Origin: an uncultured Flavobacteriales bacterium
GTDB lineage: Bacteria; Bacteroidota; Bacteroidia; Flavobacteriales; CALTNV01
Direction of reading: 5' to 3'
NCBI GenBank assembly: GCA_943845485.1
Contig: CALTNV010000118.1
Coordinates: 1 to 7,884, forward strand
Length of the DNA stretch: 7,884 nucleotides
This document shows positions 7,501 through 7,884 of the stretch, in pieces; position 1 is the stretch's first letter; the number at the start of each line of letters is the position of its first letter. Below the pieces are notes generated by a model that was given only the letters and a program-made list of their open reading frames with translations, made no database searches and was not told the origin of the DNA. Both the position numbers and the translations under genes were made by a program.

Positions 7501-7884
7501 CAGCGATAGCTTCGGGATAAGAAACTATAAAACAATTTTTATGTTTAAGTAAAGTTGTTAACGCTTCAGTACGGTAATGTACATTTGCATTTGTTGTTTG
7601 TTCTTCTTCATAAGGTGTTTTATAAGAAGCTGGAAAAAAAAGCACTTTCTCTTCATCTTTTACAAAACACTGCAAGTCATTTAAAAAATAAGCAGCCTCA
7701 TCTTTGTCTCTTAAAATAAATAATTTATGATTTTCTGTATTTTCTAATTGAGCAGAGAATAAAGCAGATGCCGTATTTATTGGTGATTTAAAATGAATTT
7801 TAACATCACTTTTCACAAGTGATTGAGTAAAATCTTTTAATAGCTTACTTGATAAAATTTGATTCCTGAATTCAGAAAAAGACA
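4547..7884 (-). CDS. mfd: Transcription-repair coupling factor Mfd, 5' end at the window edge
   Basis: Mfd is a DNA translocase that pushes stalled RNA polymerase off DNA and recruits UvrA for nucleotide excision repair. Numbering from the internal GTG at 7816: a UvrB-like module (to about 200) contains YQPGQFSVRGGIIDIYS; the RNA polymerase-interacting CarD-like domain is about 405-465 (GDFVAHIDHGIGKFAG); the RecG-like helicase core runs about 525-870 with Walker A GDVGFGKTE (559-567, K565), DEEQ (660-663), TATPIPRTL (686-694) and motif VI QLRGRVGRS. The translocation region shared with RecG has LDIRGAGDLLGGEQSG (881-896). The C-terminal D7 domain is about 940-1040. The frame stays open upstream of 7816 for 22 codons (SFSEFRNQIL... 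to ...KDFTQSL), and bases 7883-7884 give a final codon ending in TG on the minus strand. An ATG would need T at 7885 and yield about 1112 residues, normal for the family. The stop codon overlaps the convergent kinase stop. Confidence 0.97.
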   Translation of the reverse strand, partial: SFSEFRNQILSSKLLKDFTQSLVKSDVKIHFKSPINTASALFSAQLENTENHKLFILRDKDEAAYFLNDLQCFVKDEEKVLFFPASYKTPYEEEQTTNANVHYRTEALTTLLKHKNCFIVSYPEAIAETVTTKKTLTSQVFKILKGETYSLDFIQEYLISQGFDEVDYVYQPGQFSVRGGIIDIYSYSKEHPYRVELFGDEVDSIRFFNPVDQLSIEKVNIAEIAPNLKDTVEVEKRQNFIEFLGLNTHIWLRDYGLTIEKIDDFFKKAKEFYHVNNDSIKISSPSELYLSANNIRNLFSELKVVEFGTSFFYKADDVFNYDIKPQPTFHKNFELLISDLKKYESLGYEIFVTASQQKQVERLITIFKDLNQEINFKPFVLNLHEGFVDETHKFVCYTDHQIFERYHKFRLKQGFKKSQQSFTIKELQDLQKGDFVAHIDHGIGKFAGLHKVDNNGKLQEAIRIEYKDGDTLFVNIHSLHRISKYTGKEGKQPSLSKIGSPKWENLKNKTKAKVKSLAFDLIQLYAKRKAQKGFAFSTDSYLQNELEASFFFEDTPDQFKATQDVKMDMESAMPMDRLVCGDVGFGKTEIAIRAAFKAVVDSKQVAVLVPTTILSLQHYKNFLKRLKEFPCNIDYLNRFKTAKQTKETLEKLKSGEIDIIIGTHKLVSKNVKFKDLGLMIIDEEQKFGVNVKDKLKTFKATVDTLTLTATPIPRTLQFSLLGARDLSIINTPPVNRQPVETELIGFDEAKIRDSISFELDRGGQVFFVHNKVQNIHEVAGMIQRLVPDAKITVGHGQMEGEQLEKIMASFIDGTNDVLVATSIIESGIDISNANTMIINMAQNFGLADLHQLRGRVGRSNAKAFCYLIAPKISTLPTDSRKRLEAIVQFSDLGSGFNLAMKDLDIRGAGDLLGGEQSGFINDVGIELYQKILNEAVEELRENEFKELFKEELKNKKYFVDDTILETDLELLFPTSYIFNISERLALYQKLENCDTEEDLSSYKTELVDRFGELPIEATGLLESVKIRWMGKAIGFEKIVIKNNKMIGSFIQNQDSVYYQSPFFTRVLKYIQSNPAGVNMNEKNNKLRIIFNNISSIEEAQTALSRILNTDF

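Overview
This AT-rich window (roughly 30% GC by eye) looks like chromosomal DNA of a Bacteroidota bacterium, most likely a flavobacterium. The reasons are the protein style (Lys/Asn/Ile-rich), very tight gene spacing, the lack of Shine-Dalgarno-like leaders, and the pairing of an ABC-F ATPase with a bacterial SUI1/eIF1-like protein. The taxon is inferred from style and family resemblance, not from a marker search.

Layout, left to right. (1) Bases 1-173 hold no intact gene. Bases 1-66 are a perfect inverted copy of the middle of the SUI1-like gene (236-301), continuing on the + strand as a short fragment that ends in double stops (102-107). (2) A minus-strand pair follows: the SUI1/YciH-like factor (174-518) lies 4 bp downstream of an ABC-F (Uup-like) ATPase (523-2406), probably one operon transcribed right to left. 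Both belong to ribosome-associated families. (3) A plus-strand gene (2418-4550) encodes a soluble multi-PAS histidine kinase of the HisKA_3 (NarL/DegS/NreB-like) class. It is divergent from the ABC-F gene with only 11 bp between them, and has no response regulator beside it. (4) A minus-strand mfd gene (4547 to the window edge) encodes the transcription-repair coupling factor. Its stop codon overlaps the kinase stop codon tail-to-tail in a shared TTAA. The mfd frame stays open to the right edge, so its true start is at or just beyond base 7884, not at the internal GTG at 7816.

Functionally these are three transcription units. Mfd removes stalled RNA polymerase and recruits nucleotide excision repair. 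The ABC-F/SUI1 pair acts on or near the ribosome. The kinase is a cytoplasmic sensor with an unknown signal and partner. No mobile element, CRISPR array, tRNA or rRNA was seen.

Most of the window is ordinary core-genome content. The one real anomaly is the perfect inverted repeat of at least 66 bp at the left edge. It could be a recent inverted duplication, a recombinational switch able to swap the 3' end of the SUI1-like gene, or an assembly or amplification artefact. The sequence alone cannot decide between these.
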